Source: a virus. From it: a stretch of 29,774 bases of DNA. The notes under the pieces were generated by a model that was not told the origin of the DNA, did not search any database, and saw nothing but the letters and a program-made list of their open reading frames with translations. Positions 1-5,504 of this stretch are shown piece after piece. Position 1 is the stretch's first letter. Each line of letters starts with the position of its first letter. The translations under genes and the position numbers were made by a program. The stretch spans positions 1 to 29,774 of IMG/VR virus record IMGVR_UViG_3300017977_000077; one strand, 5' to 3'.

Positions 1-115
1 CTTTAAACTTTCTACTTGTAGCAATCGCTGTACTAGATACTGCTGTGCCACCTTGCGTGTATCTGAGTTCTATTTCTCTTGTTAGATTTCCAACTAAAAT
101 TATTTTGTTAAACAT
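1..115 (-). CDS. ssb: Single-stranded DNA-binding protein, N-terminal part (cut by window edge)
   Basis: The minus-strand reading from the ATG at 113-115 gives MFNKIILVGNLTREIELRYT followed by QGGTAVSSTAIATSRKFK, the usual start of bacterial and phage SSB proteins (first OB-fold strands, with the NKIILVGNLTRE signature). Only about 38 residues lie in the window and the rest runs off the left edge. SSB coats ssDNA during phage replication and works with the RecE/RecT pair encoded just upstream. The start overlaps the recT stop codon and has a strong GGAGGA ribosome binding site (complement of 123-128). It is too short for an automated ORF cut-off but is clear by eye. Confidence 0.88.
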   Translation of the reverse strand, partial: MFNKIILVGNLTREIELRYTQGGTAVSSTAIATSRKFK

Positions 116-902
116 TTATCACTTCCTCCATAACCTCACCTGTTTCTGCGTCATGAGGAATATTATTTAAACTTTGTGGCATCTCTTGTTTTGGTTCTTC
201 AAAATCAGCTTCTATTGGCTTATCGTCAACAATAGTTGCTCTTGCAATTTGTTCCTCGCCTAATGGCAATTTCTTTACAAGTTTTTTAATAACTGTTTTT
301 AGTGCCATGCGGTCAAACCATTCAGCCCAAACACCGCTTGGTTTGTCACCTTTTTGATTTTGTGAAACTTTTCTATGTTTTTCAATTTGATTTTTATTCA
401 TGACTTCTACATATAAAGTTCCATCAGGTGCTTTTGCAACTGCAACTGAATATTTAAACACTTCATCTGTTCCGTCCAAATCTTTTTCAAACTTAATTGT
501 TTCATCAAACCCATTGACCGAATAAGAAAAAGTGTCAGCTTCATTAACTATGTAGCTCTTTATTTTCCAACCAATCCTTTCCAATAGAGCTGTATACCCT
601 CTTGCACTAATGATTAGTTGAACATTTGCAACTTTGCTTTCTTTTTTTGCTTTAAAAGGAACGAGATAAGCGTGTTGCAACATTGGGCTTAAATCTAAAT
701 CTAACTGAGCAACATTAACACACGCATCTATAATGCTTTGGGTGTGACACTCTCTCAATTTATAGTCATTTGCAACCTTAACTGCTGTTGCCATAAACTT
801 ATTTGCCTTTTCTTTATTTCCAAGTAGTGAGTTGATTATTTTTTGCTGTGCTATCAATCCACTTTTAATCTGTTGTTCCCTTGGTGCTATTTGGTTGCTC
901 AT
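108..902 (-). CDS. recT: RecT-family single-strand annealing protein
   Basis: 264 aa, the usual length of RecT/Bet-type annealing proteins. Recognisable RecT features run in order: an N-terminal helical segment, the SIIDACVNVAQLDLDLSP stretch, the YLVPF motif, the VQLIISARGYTALLER block and the late GVWAEWFDRMALKTVIKKL block, then an acidic variable tail. It anneals complementary ssDNA exposed by the neighbouring exonuclease, giving phage homologous recombination in the cytoplasm. It overlaps the exonuclease gene by 4 nt and the ssb start by a few nt, so the three are one translationally coupled operon. Family assignment is firm; activity is inferred. Confidence 0.95.
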   Translation of the reverse strand: MSNQIAPREQQIKSGLIAQQKIINSLLGNKEKANKFMATAVKVANDYKLRECHTQSIIDACVNVAQLDLDLSPMLQHAYLVPFKAKKESKVANVQLIISARGYTALLERIGWKIKSYIVNEADTFSYSVNGFDETIKFEKDLDGTDEVFKYSVAVAKAPDGTLYVEVMNKNQIEKHRKVSQNQKGDKPSGVWAEWFDRMALKTVIKKLVKKLPLGEEQIARATIVDDKPIEADFEEPKQEMPQSLNNIPHDAETGEVMEEVINV

Positions 903-1657
903 TCAATTTCTCCTAATTGTTTTAATCTCCATGTAGGCAAATCTATAAAATCAAAATAGACTTCCTCATGTGAGTCTGTATAGTTTAAAACCTTTTCTAT
1001 AATTTCACCGCTTATCGCTCTTCCATCTTCTATAAATCTTTTAGTAACTTGTAATGCAAAAGGCTCACACGGACTCTCGCTTGGAATTACTAAAAATGCG
1101 AAATAATCTGCCTTGTAACCTGCAAGTCGTAAAGTATCAATATAAAAACTTGCTTGAATGTGATAGCCTAAATCGTAAGCATCTCTTATAAACTTGGATT
1201 TTGAGTTATACCTTGTCGTTTTAACATCATATACAATTCCCTGTATTGGATCATAAGCATCAGGTCTTACTTTTCTAACATAACCCTCGTCTTGAAAAAA
1301 TAAGCTTCCCTCATTTTGTGTTTTTGACAAAATATAATCAAACATAACTTTTCCGTTATTTATCATTATCTCTGTTTTTAAGATATTTGCTTTGGTTAAG
1401 TCGTAAGTTTCTATATCAAAGTTATCAGGCTCTAATAATGCTTCATGAACTGCACTTCCCATATCTAAAGCAGGACTTGGCAATCTCATAAGTAAATCTT
1501 TTTTTGCGTAAAGCTTTGGGTCTTTAAAAGCTTGTTTTAGCCCACTTGAACTTAGCCCATAAGTAGCGTGATATTTTTCATTTGATAAATCATTTGGGTG
1601 TATCATTTTATTAAAAGGCAAGGTTTTTGATGGCATATCTTCAAAATCTAACTCCAT
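899..1657 (-). CDS. RecE-like PD-(D/E)XK exonuclease (DUF3799 type)
   Basis: About 252 aa, matching the C-terminal nuclease half of RecE rather than full-length RecE. Visible motifs are the YHATYGLSSSGLKQ entry helix, the GSAVHEALLEP segment (conserved His about residue 71), VRPDAYDP (Asp about 133) and IVYDVKTTR (Asp about 144 and Lys about 146, the D-x-K of the active site), then HIQASFYIDTL. It should degrade one strand of dsDNA ends and hand ssDNA to RecT. I choose the ATG at 1655-1657, which shares one base with the upstream stop (TGATG) and has GAGGT at good spacing; a GTG one codon earlier is possible. It overlaps recT by 4 nt. Confidence 0.9.
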   Translation of the reverse strand: MELDFEDMPSKTLPFNKMIHPNDLSNEKYHATYGLSSSGLKQAFKDPKLYAKKDLLMRLPSPALDMGSAVHEALLEPDNFDIETYDLTKANILKTEIMINNGKVMFDYILSKTQNEGSLFFQDEGYVRKVRPDAYDPIQGIVYDVKTTRYNSKSKFIRDAYDLGYHIQASFYIDTLRLAGYKADYFAFLVIPSESPCEPFALQVTKRFIEDGRAISGEIIEKVLNYTDSHEEVYFDFIDLPTWRLKQLGEIE

Positions 1658-2577
1658 CACATGACCTCAACATTTTTTAAAGTAGTTACACCAGCTTCAA
1701 TGAGCTTTTTATTAACAGCATTTTTAACTTGCTCTTTTGTAATATGTTTTGGAACAGGTACTTCAAAAGTAGCCAAGACCGTATAAACTATTTTATCCTC
1801 AACCTCTCTTGGTGCTACTTTCTCTATCATAGTCATATTCTCAGGAAGTTGCTCCTTTACTACCTCTTTTCTTATTTCAACTTTTGCTTCATTGACAGCA
1901 TTTTTCTTGTCAATTTCTGCTTGAGCAAGTAACCTACGCTCTCTCTCTTCATTCTCAACCTTTAGCCTTGCTTCTCTCTCTTCTGATTTTTTACGCTCTT
2001 CTTCTATTGCCTTATCTGCAATCTCTTTATCTCGCTTGGCTTTTTCTTCTGCTTCAAGTTTCGCTCTTAAAATCTCATTTACAACCAATGAAACTCTACT
2101 ATTAATAGCTTCTTTTGTAGCCTTAACAAGATTTCCTTTAGTTGTTATTGCTCCTAGCTTAATCAGGTCATTTACGCTAACAGATTTCCAATCAATACCT
2201 TTTTCAATACATACATCAGATAAGTATTTGAATATCTCATCTCTCGCAACATCCAATCTCTTTTGTTCAAAAACAGAAACTGCATCAGCTATTTCTTGTC
2301 TTCCTTGTGTTATAATTCCCTCAAGCTCTTTTTTCTCAGATTTGAGCTTAACTATTGGTGAAGATAGTTTGTCTATGTATTGCTTATATTGATTGCCTAT
2401 CTCACCTTTTACTTTGTTCATTTTTGCCATAGTAGATTTTGCTTCTTGTATGTTGTCCTCTGTAACATCAATAGAATATTTTTTTATCTCTACTGCAACA
2501 ACTCTTTTTAAATCTTCAAAATTTGTTTCCAAATTCTGAATATCACCATCTGATTTATAATTTATTACTAGGTTCAT
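1657..2577 (-). CDS. DUF1351 family phage protein, coiled coil
   Basis: 306 aa. The N-terminal part (LETNFEDLKRVVAVEIKKY, then the MAKMNKVKGEIGNQYKQYI stretch) looks like DUF1351, a phage family usually encoded just before RecE/RecT-type genes, as here. Residues about 170-240 form a highly charged Glu/Lys/Arg coiled coil, and the C-terminus is a small alpha/beta segment ending in HITKEQVKNAVNKKLIEAG. Its biochemical role is unknown; position suggests an accessory of the recombination module. It is coupled to the exonuclease gene by a 1-nt overlap and overlaps the preceding small secreted-protein gene by about 20 nt. Confidence 0.8.
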   Translation of the reverse strand: MNLVINYKSDGDIQNLETNFEDLKRVVAVEIKKYSIDVTEDNIQEAKSTMAKMNKVKGEIGNQYKQYIDKLSSPIVKLKSEKKELEGIITQGRQEIADAVSVFEQKRLDVARDEIFKYLSDVCIEKGIDWKSVSVNDLIKLGAITTKGNLVKATKEAINSRVSLVVNEILRAKLEAEEKAKRDKEIADKAIEEERKKSEEREARLKVENEERERRLLAQAEIDKKNAVNEAKVEIRKEVVKEQLPENMTMIEKVAPREVEDKIVYTVLATFEVPVPKHITKEQVKNAVNKKLIEAGVTTLKNVEVM

Positions 2578-2833
2578 TTTTTTCCTTTATTATAAATATA
2601 TATTTACCTTTAATCTCTCTAAAGGTCACCATTTTTGTTACATCTTCTTTCGTAGCGTATACTTTTATGATATTTTTTCTACCTGATAGAAACTCTATTG
2701 TTCTCCAACTATTTGTCCTAAAATCCCAAGCCATCTTGACATTGTTTGTATCTGCCCTTGCTTCCAATGCAACTAAAAGCAAGATAGACACTAAACCAAG
2801 CAATATTGCTTTAATAATTTCCGTTTTCATCAT
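2555..2833 (-). CDS. Small exported protein, function unknown
   Basis: About 92 aa. The N-terminus reads MMKTEIIKAILLGLVSILLL then VALEARADTNN: positive start, hydrophobic core and an ARA-D signal peptidase-like site, so it is probably secreted to the periplasm. The mature part is about 65 residues, basic, ending in IIKEKNEPSNKL. I chose the tandem ATGs at 2828-2833 because the signal peptide begins there; an ATG at 2860 would add nine residues before it. The gene overlaps the previous gene's end by about 23 nt and the next by about 23 nt, so it depends on coupling. No family recognised. Confidence 0.55.
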   Translation of the reverse strand: MMKTEIIKAILLGLVSILLLVALEARADTNNVKMAWDFRTNSWRTIEFLSGRKNIIKVYATKEDVTKMVTFREIKGKYIFIIKEKNEPSNKL

Positions 2834-3008
2834 CAAAACTTTTATAATGCTCTGGGGCATCAGATATTGGTTTATATTTCATCTTTAATTCCTTACATTT
2901 TTGCTTATATTCTTTTTGGGCTTGTTTGCTAACCTTTGTATCCAGGGCCTTTTCTTTTTTTGATCTAAAACATAAATGTACTTTTCCATTTTTCTTTATA
3001 TACATCAT
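2811..3008 (-). CDS. Small basic hypothetical protein
   Basis: 65 aa, very Lys-rich in the first two thirds (KKNGKVHLCFRSKKEKALDT) and acidic at the end (APEHYKSFDDENGNY). No known domain is recognised; the charge pattern would suit a nucleic-acid-binding protein, but that is only a guess. It lies between the 45-aa gene at 3034 and the exported protein, in the same direction and tightly packed, which supports it being a real early gene. Confidence 0.55.
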   Translation of the reverse strand: MMYIKKNGKVHLCFRSKKEKALDTKVSKQAQKEYKQKCKELKMKYKPISDAPEHYKSFDDENGNY

Positions 3009-3033
3009 GCATATAGCCTTAGAAGTGGATGTG

Positions 3034-3171
3034 TTAACATGTTTTTTGTTCCAACTGTTTATCCCATAATCTTCTCATATACTTTTGGGTAAGTTTTGAT
3101 TTTGTTACATAACCGTATTTGCTACATATTGGTAAGTTGTTTTTACCTTTTTTAATTATCTTTAAAGCCAT
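3034..3171 (-). CDS. 45-aa basic hypothetical protein
   Basis: Reading minus from the ATG at 3169-3171 gives MALKIIKKGKNNLPICSKYG then YVTKSKLTQKYMRRLWDKQLEQKTC and a TAA at 3034-3036. It is strongly basic, with a possible helix at the C-terminal half. An AAAAAGGA ribosome binding site lies about 6 nt upstream. It is the first gene after the non-coding region at 3172-3614 and so is probably the promoter-proximal gene of the recombination operon. Function unknown. Confidence 0.55.
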   Translation of the reverse strand: MALKIIKKGKNNLPICSKYGYVTKSKLTQKYMRRLWDKQLEQKTC

Positions 3172-3186
3172 TAAAAATCCTTTTTA

Positions 3187-3215
3187 TTGATTTTAAGTTG
3201 TCGACTACTTATAAA
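3187..3215 (+). promoter_or_regulatory. Candidate sigma70 promoter for a plus-strand RNA
   Basis: TTGATT at 3187-3192 and TATAAA at 3210-3215 are separated by 17 nt (4/6 and 5/6 matches). Predicted start near 3222. It points into the gene-free stretch that ends with a strong plus-strand terminator at 3402-3440, so it would make a short RNA of about 220 nt. The neighbouring genes all run the other way. Confidence 0.45.
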
Positions 3216-3247
3216 AGGGGGCATCCTTAAGGAGGGGAAATTACACC

Positions 3248-3276
3248 CTTATATAAATAGTTTTACTTTTGATTAA
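3248..3276 (-). promoter_or_regulatory. Candidate sigma70 promoter for the recombination operon
   Basis: On the minus strand, TTAATC (complement of 3271-3276) and TATAAG (complement of 3248-3253) are separated by exactly 17 nt. The -10 is good (5/6) and the -35 is weak. Transcription would begin near 3241, about 70 nt before the first small gene at 3171. Prediction by eye only. Confidence 0.35.
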
Positions 3277-3387
3277 GTTTTTTTGTGTTATTGTTTTTGC
3301 GTACGAAAGTACGATTTAAGCAGATAAATGATGTAAAAACTATTTCATAAATAGTGAACCATGGGTCTGTAGTGTGGTAGCTACGTT

Positions 3388-3479
3388 CCTTGTGTGAGAT
3401 GAAGCCTCATATCCTTTGTTGGGTATGGGGCTTTTTTTTTGGTCTTTATGGGTTGCGGGTTGGGTATCTCACACCAAGG
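3388..3479 (+). repeat. Inverted repeat able to mask a ribosome binding site
   Basis: CCTTGTGTGAGAT (3388-3400) can pair with ATCTCACACCAAGG (3466-3479), leaving a single bulged C. The intrinsic terminator hairpin lies between the two arms. The right arm contains AAGG of the AAGGA ribosome binding site (3476-3480) for the 31-codon ORF starting at 3486, so pairing would hide it. Confidence 0.6.
3402..3440 (+). terminator. Strong rho-independent terminator
   Basis: A 13-bp stem (3402-3414 with 3421-3433, two U-G pairs) around a 6-nt loop TTTGTT is followed directly by a run of T to 3440. The U-G pairs make it stable only as plus-strand RNA. No long plus-strand gene precedes it, which is the main reason to propose a small RNA here. 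Confidence 0.8.
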
Positions 3480-3485
3480 ATATTC

Positions 3486-3581
3486 ATGATTTCATTTTAT
3501 GAAAGAGTGATTTACATCATCATTGAGGTTGTTAAACTAACAACTGAACTTGTTAAAATCTTCTCAGGGTTAAGCCTATAG
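3486..3581 (+). CDS. Possible 31-aa hydrophobic peptide
   Basis: ATG at 3486 with AAGGA five nt upstream reads MISFYERVIYIIIEVVKLTT then ELVKIFSGLSL. It is an amphipathic, mostly hydrophobic helix with few charges, the size and character of type I toxins such as the roughly 30-aa AapA peptides of Helicobacter. The ribosome binding site lies in the right arm of the 3388/3466 inverted repeat. Much of the coding stretch can itself fold (TTTCAT-ttt-ATGAAA at 3490-3504; GTTGTTA-aac-TAACAAC at 3528-3544). It may equally be untranslated structured RNA; no protein homology is recognised. Confidence 0.3.
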   Translation: MISFYERVIYIIIEVVKLTTELVKIFSGLSL

Positions 3582-3588
3582 AAGTGTT

Positions 3589-3610
3589 GCACGAGTCTAC
3601 CACCTCGTGC
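3589..3610. repeat. Hairpin with loop complementary to an upstream loop
   Basis: A 7-bp stem GCACGAG (3589-3595) / CTCGTGC (3604-3610) closes the loop TCTACCAC. CTACCAC (3597-3603) is the exact complement of GTGGTAG (3374-3380), which is the loop of the hairpin at 3369-3384. This hairpin also sits 5 nt past the end of the minus-strand gene at 3615, so it could act as a weak terminator for it, although neither side has a T run. Confidence 0.5.
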
Positions 3611-3614
3611 TTCC

Positions 3615-3866
3615 TTACTCAAATATTTTAATAAACCAAAGTAATGCAAAAGACAAATAGATAAACATAAGTTCACCTCTTGTGATTAAAACTTTTTCTT
3701 TTAATCTAGAGCATATGCTTTTATTTCCAATGCGGTGTCCTCCTTTATTTACAGTTTCAGTTGGCTTCATAACGACTGTATCCGATACAGGCTTCCGAGT
3801 TGTTCTAACAGGTCTTATATGACCAGGTGGTACTATATTAACCTCTGACGGCGGTATTTTTGGCAT
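3615..3866 (-). CDS. Small membrane-anchored hypothetical protein
   Basis: 83 aa from the ATG at 3864-3866, chosen over an in-frame start nine codons upstream because AAAAGGAAAG lies about 4-6 nt before it. The N-terminal half is Pro/Val/Thr-rich (MPKIPPSEVNIVPPGHIRPV), the middle is basic, and residues about 62-81 (ELMFIYLSFALLWFIKIF) form a single C-terminal membrane helix. No family recognised. A CTTTACATGTAAAG palindrome lies 33 bp upstream, where the -35 element would be, and TAGAAT (complement of 3880-3885) could be the -10, so this gene probably has its own regulated promoter. Confidence 0.55.
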   Translation of the reverse strand: MPKIPPSEVNIVPPGHIRPVRTTRKPVSDTVVMKPTETVNKGGHRIGNKSICSRLKEKVLITRGELMFIYLSFALLWFIKIFE

Positions 3867-3898
3867 ATGCTTTCCTTTTATTCTAAAACACAATAAAA

Positions 3899-3912
3899 CT
3901 TTACATGTAAAG
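3899..3912. promoter_or_regulatory. Palindromic operator-like site, copy 1
   Basis: CTTTACATGTAAAG is a perfect 14-bp palindrome, placed about 20 bp upstream of a possible TAGAAT -10 (minus strand) for the gene starting at 3866. The identical 14-mer recurs at 5513-5526, and its TTACATGTAA core recurs inside the longer palindrome at 4017-4040. Confidence 0.5.
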
Positions 3913-4016
3913 CTTTAGTCTATTTCAAACACGATACTTTGTTGTACTAGGTATCAGCTAGTGAGCCTATGGTTGCAAGGCTTCCGATTTAGCGACAATG
4001 TGAGTTATAAACTCAA

Positions 4017-4040
4017 TAGAGCCTTACATGTAAGGCTCTA
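4017..4040. promoter_or_regulatory. 24-bp perfect palindrome, operator-like (copy 2)
   Basis: TAGAGCCTTACA followed by TGTAAGGCTCTA is a perfect 24-bp palindrome around the TTACATGTAA core. It lies in the -35 region of the TATAAT at 4052-4057, just before the plus-strand gene at 4064. It could also form a 10-bp RNA hairpin with a CATG loop, but there is no T run on either side, so operator is preferred to terminator. A second hairpin, TGAGTT-ata-AACTCA, lies just upstream at 4001-4015. Confidence 0.55.
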
Positions 4041-4051
4041 GGAATTTATGT

Positions 4052-4057
4052 TATAAT
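4052..4057 (+). promoter_or_regulatory. -10 box for a probably leaderless gene
   Basis: A consensus TATAAT ends only 6 nt before the ATG at 4064. A start point 6-7 nt after the -10 would fall on or next to the A of the ATG, and there is no ribosome binding site at normal spacing, so the mRNA may be leaderless, like lambda cI from pRM. Confidence 0.45.
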
Positions 4058-4063
4058 TCAATT

Positions 4064-4327
4064 ATGGAAACAGCAACTATTACCCAAATCATTCAAATTC
4101 TCGGCGTATTTATATCTGGGCTTACTATCGGTGTAGGTTTTGGATATAAATTTGCAAATAAAACTGTCACTTCTGAAAGTACATATTGCAACACTCCTGA
4201 TAATAGACAAGGACGAATTGGAATTAAAATGATTTTTGCTAATGGAAAAGCTAGTGGTGTAACTTGCTATTACAAGCAAAAAAATAATCTTTGTGAATGT
4301 ACCTCTGAAAAGTGCAAATACATTTAA
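4064..4327 (+). CDS. Small membrane protein with Cys-rich tail
   Basis: 87 aa. Residues about 8-27 (QIIQILGVFISGLTIGVGFG) form one membrane helix; the remainder is hydrophilic with five cysteines (about positions 42, 68, 77, 79, 84), including a CEC pair, perhaps for metal binding or disulfides. It runs plus, against the surrounding early genes and converging with the one at 4330, so it is transcribed independently, from the TATAAT at 4052 under the 24-bp palindrome. The opposite-strand reading of the same bases is a low-complexity shadow. Function unknown; an independently expressed prophage cargo gene is plausible. Confidence 0.6.
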   Translation: METATITQIIQILGVFISGLTIGVGFGYKFANKTVTSESTYCNTPDNRQGRIGIKMIFANGKASGVTCYYKQKNNLCECTSEKCKYI

Positions 4328-4329
4328 AC

Positions 4330-4419
4330 TCATTTCTTTCCACCACCTAGTAATATAGGGATAATAAATCCTATAAATATTCCAAATAAAAACACAACTA
4401 CTGATTGAACTAAACTCAT
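4330..4419 (-). CDS. 29-aa single-helix membrane peptide
   Basis: ATG at 4417-4419 reads MSLVQSVVVFLFGIFIGFII then PILLGGGKK, stop TGA at 4330-4332. AAAGGA lies 6 nt upstream, an excellent ribosome binding site. It is almost entirely one membrane helix with a GGGKK tail. It is the last of a run of small minus-strand early genes. Function unknown. Confidence 0.5.
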   Translation of the reverse strand: MSLVQSVVVFLFGIFIGFIIPILLGGGKK

Positions 4420-4432
4420 CTATTGTCCTTTA

Positions 4433-4573
4433 TTACATCAATTCTTTTTTTGCAGGTGTTACTAGTTTTTTGATTTCGTTTAAGCGATTTCTATTTCTTG
4501 CTTTTCCAGCTTTGTTGTCTTTTTCTGTTTTGATTTGTTCAAACAAGTACATGATTCTTTCAAAGTTTTCCAT
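4433..4573 (-). CDS. 46-aa basic hypothetical protein
   Basis: ATG at 4571-4573 directly abuts the previous gene's TAA and is preceded by a strong GGAGGA. The product begins MENFERIMYLFEQIKTEKDN and ends in KKLVTPAKKELM. It is predicted helical and Lys/Arg-rich. No family recognised; tight packing and the ribosome binding site support it. Confidence 0.55.
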   Translation of the reverse strand: MENFERIMYLFEQIKTEKDNKAGKARNRNRLNEIKKLVTPAKKELM

Positions 4574-4813
4574 TTAGTCCTCCTTTATTGATTCTATTTC
4601 TTTTTTAATGTCATCGTTTGCCATTATTGCAAGTTCCATAACTTCTGTAGTTACATTAGAATCAGCAGAATATGGTTCTTTTAGTTTTGCATTTATTTTG
4701 GATAGTTCACTTATAAGAGCATCTCTGTAGGCAACAAGTGAGCCTGCTTCTATTTTTACATGTACGCCTGTTTCATTTCTTTCTAATACAATTTCATATG
4801 ATGTGCATTTCAT
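4574..4813 (-). CDS. Small hypothetical early protein
   Basis: 79 aa. The first half looks like beta strands (SYEIVLERNETGVHVKIEAG) and the rest is helical and acidic, ending EIESIKED. No known family recognised. It follows the antirepressor gene by 10 nt and has AAGGAAAAA upstream of the ATG, so it belongs to the same early transcript. Confidence 0.6.
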   Translation of the reverse strand: MKCTSYEIVLERNETGVHVKIEAGSLVAYRDALISELSKINAKLKEPYSADSNVTTEVMELAIMANDDIKKEIESIKED

Positions 4814-4823
4814 TTATTTTTCC

Positions 4824-5504
4824 TTATATTGCATTTTTTAATTTTGATTGTTGTATAATGTTCATGGCTTCTAAAAATCTTACTTTTGGTATGTCTTTGT
4901 AGGTTGCTACTTCAAAGTGTTGCCATAGATTTCTATGAATGCCTGAAAATATCTTTCTATCGGTGTCTTTTGTGAGGTTGTGGTTAATTCTCAATTCTGA
5001 CACCTTGATAGATATTGCTTTTTGCACTTTTTGTTGCTGTGCATAATCTAGTGTTGATGTGGCTCTTAGTTCTTGCACATCATCTTTTACTTCTAGTAGT
5101 TGAGTTTCTATGCCTTGAAAACTATTTGCCATTTCTGCTATGGCTTTCATTGTAAAAGCTTGTGGTGTTAGTTGAGGTTGTAGTTTTCCATTTCTGTAAG
5201 CTACAAATACATCTATCATTTCGTCCATAATTGCATCTGCTTTTTTTGTTTCACTTTTTGAAATTACTTTTAGGGCTTGTTTTTCGTTTAAGTGAAATAC
5301 ATTAACTGTTTTACCATTGACTACTTCGACTTCGCCACACGGTGTGGCGTTCCCAAATTGACCTTTTTCTGCCATTCTTTCTATAAGTTGTCTAATAGCT
5401 CTTGGTCTTGAATATCCTAATCTTTCAGCCAAATCTATATCTTTTACAGTTGGCTCACCATTTACTTCTGTTACATTCCAGTTGTTTATTTGTATTGCAC
5501 TCAT
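4824..5504 (-). CDS. Phage antirepressor, ORF6C-domain type
   Basis: 226 aa. The N-terminal half (GEPTVKDIDLAERLGYSRPR, then IRQLIERMAEKGQF) resembles the DNA-binding domain of phage regulatory/antirepressor proteins, including a NEKQALKVISKSETKKA segment; a helical linker spans about 125-150. The C-terminal part (about 155-215, with DRKIFSGIHRNLWQHFEV and YKDIPKVRFLEAMNII) fits the ORF6C domain. Such proteins counter the CI-type repressor and help lytic entry. It is the second gene from the early promoter, overlapping the first by 4 nt (ATGA). Its ribosome binding site overlaps a CTTTACATGTAAAG palindrome, which could control its own translation or transcription. Confidence 0.8.
   Translation of the reverse strand: MSAIQINNWNVTEVNGEPTVKDIDLAERLGYSRPRAIRQLIERMAEKGQFGNATPCGEVEVVNGKTVNVFHLNEKQALKVISKSETKKADAIMDEMIDVFVAYRNGKLQPQLTPQAFTMKAIAEMANSFQGIETQLLEVKDDVQELRATSTLDYAQQQKVQKAISIKVSELRINHNLTKDTDRKIFSGIHRNLWQHFEVATYKDIPKVRFLEAMNIIQQSKLKNAI

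Larger units (their letters stand above)
3222..3440 (+). ncRNA. Putative structured small RNA (unrecognised family)
   Basis: No convincing gene occupies this stretch, yet it is bracketed by a plus-strand promoter and a plus-strand intrinsic terminator. Inside are a 5-bp stem capped by a GAAA (GNRA) loop at 3300-3313, a 7-bp hairpin ACTATTT-cat-AAATAGT at 3339-3355, a small hairpin GTAG-TGTGGTAG-CTAC at 3369-3384, and the terminator hairpin. The GNRA loop, the U-G pairs in the terminator stem and the T run all fit plus-strand RNA. Two of these parts can also pair with sequence beyond the terminator (3466-3479 and 3597-3603), so a read-through form to about 3612 is possible. I know no Rfam family that matches, and no search was possible. 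Confidence 0.45.

Noticed and set aside
1729-2888. Plus-strand ORFs opposite the DUF1351 gene and the exported-protein gene
   Set aside because: Composition of reverse-complement shadows over clear minus-strand coding.
3365-3440. tRNA-like look of GGTCTGTAGTGTGGTAGCTAC
   Set aside because: A D-arm-like hairpin is present, but there is no T-arm, no anticodon stem of proper size and no acceptor pairing; the 3' part is a terminator.
3390-3581. 63-codon plus-strand ORF reading through the terminator
   Set aside because: Its start lies in the left arm of the inverted repeat without a ribosome binding site and it reads through the terminator hairpin; only the part from 3486 has a plausible start.
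4017-4040. 24-bp palindrome as an intrinsic terminator
   Set aside because: No T run on either strand, and it stands upstream of a TATAAT and a gene start, so an operator is more likely.
3180-4060. Retron or CRISPR element in the gene-poor region
   Set aside because: No reverse transcriptase or cas gene is present, and no regularly spaced repeats are seen; only inverted repeats.
4058-4333. 91-codon minus-strand ORF opposite the gene at 4064
   Set aside because: Low-complexity Ser/Phe composition typical of an antisense shadow; the plus-strand reading has a better promoter and protein character.
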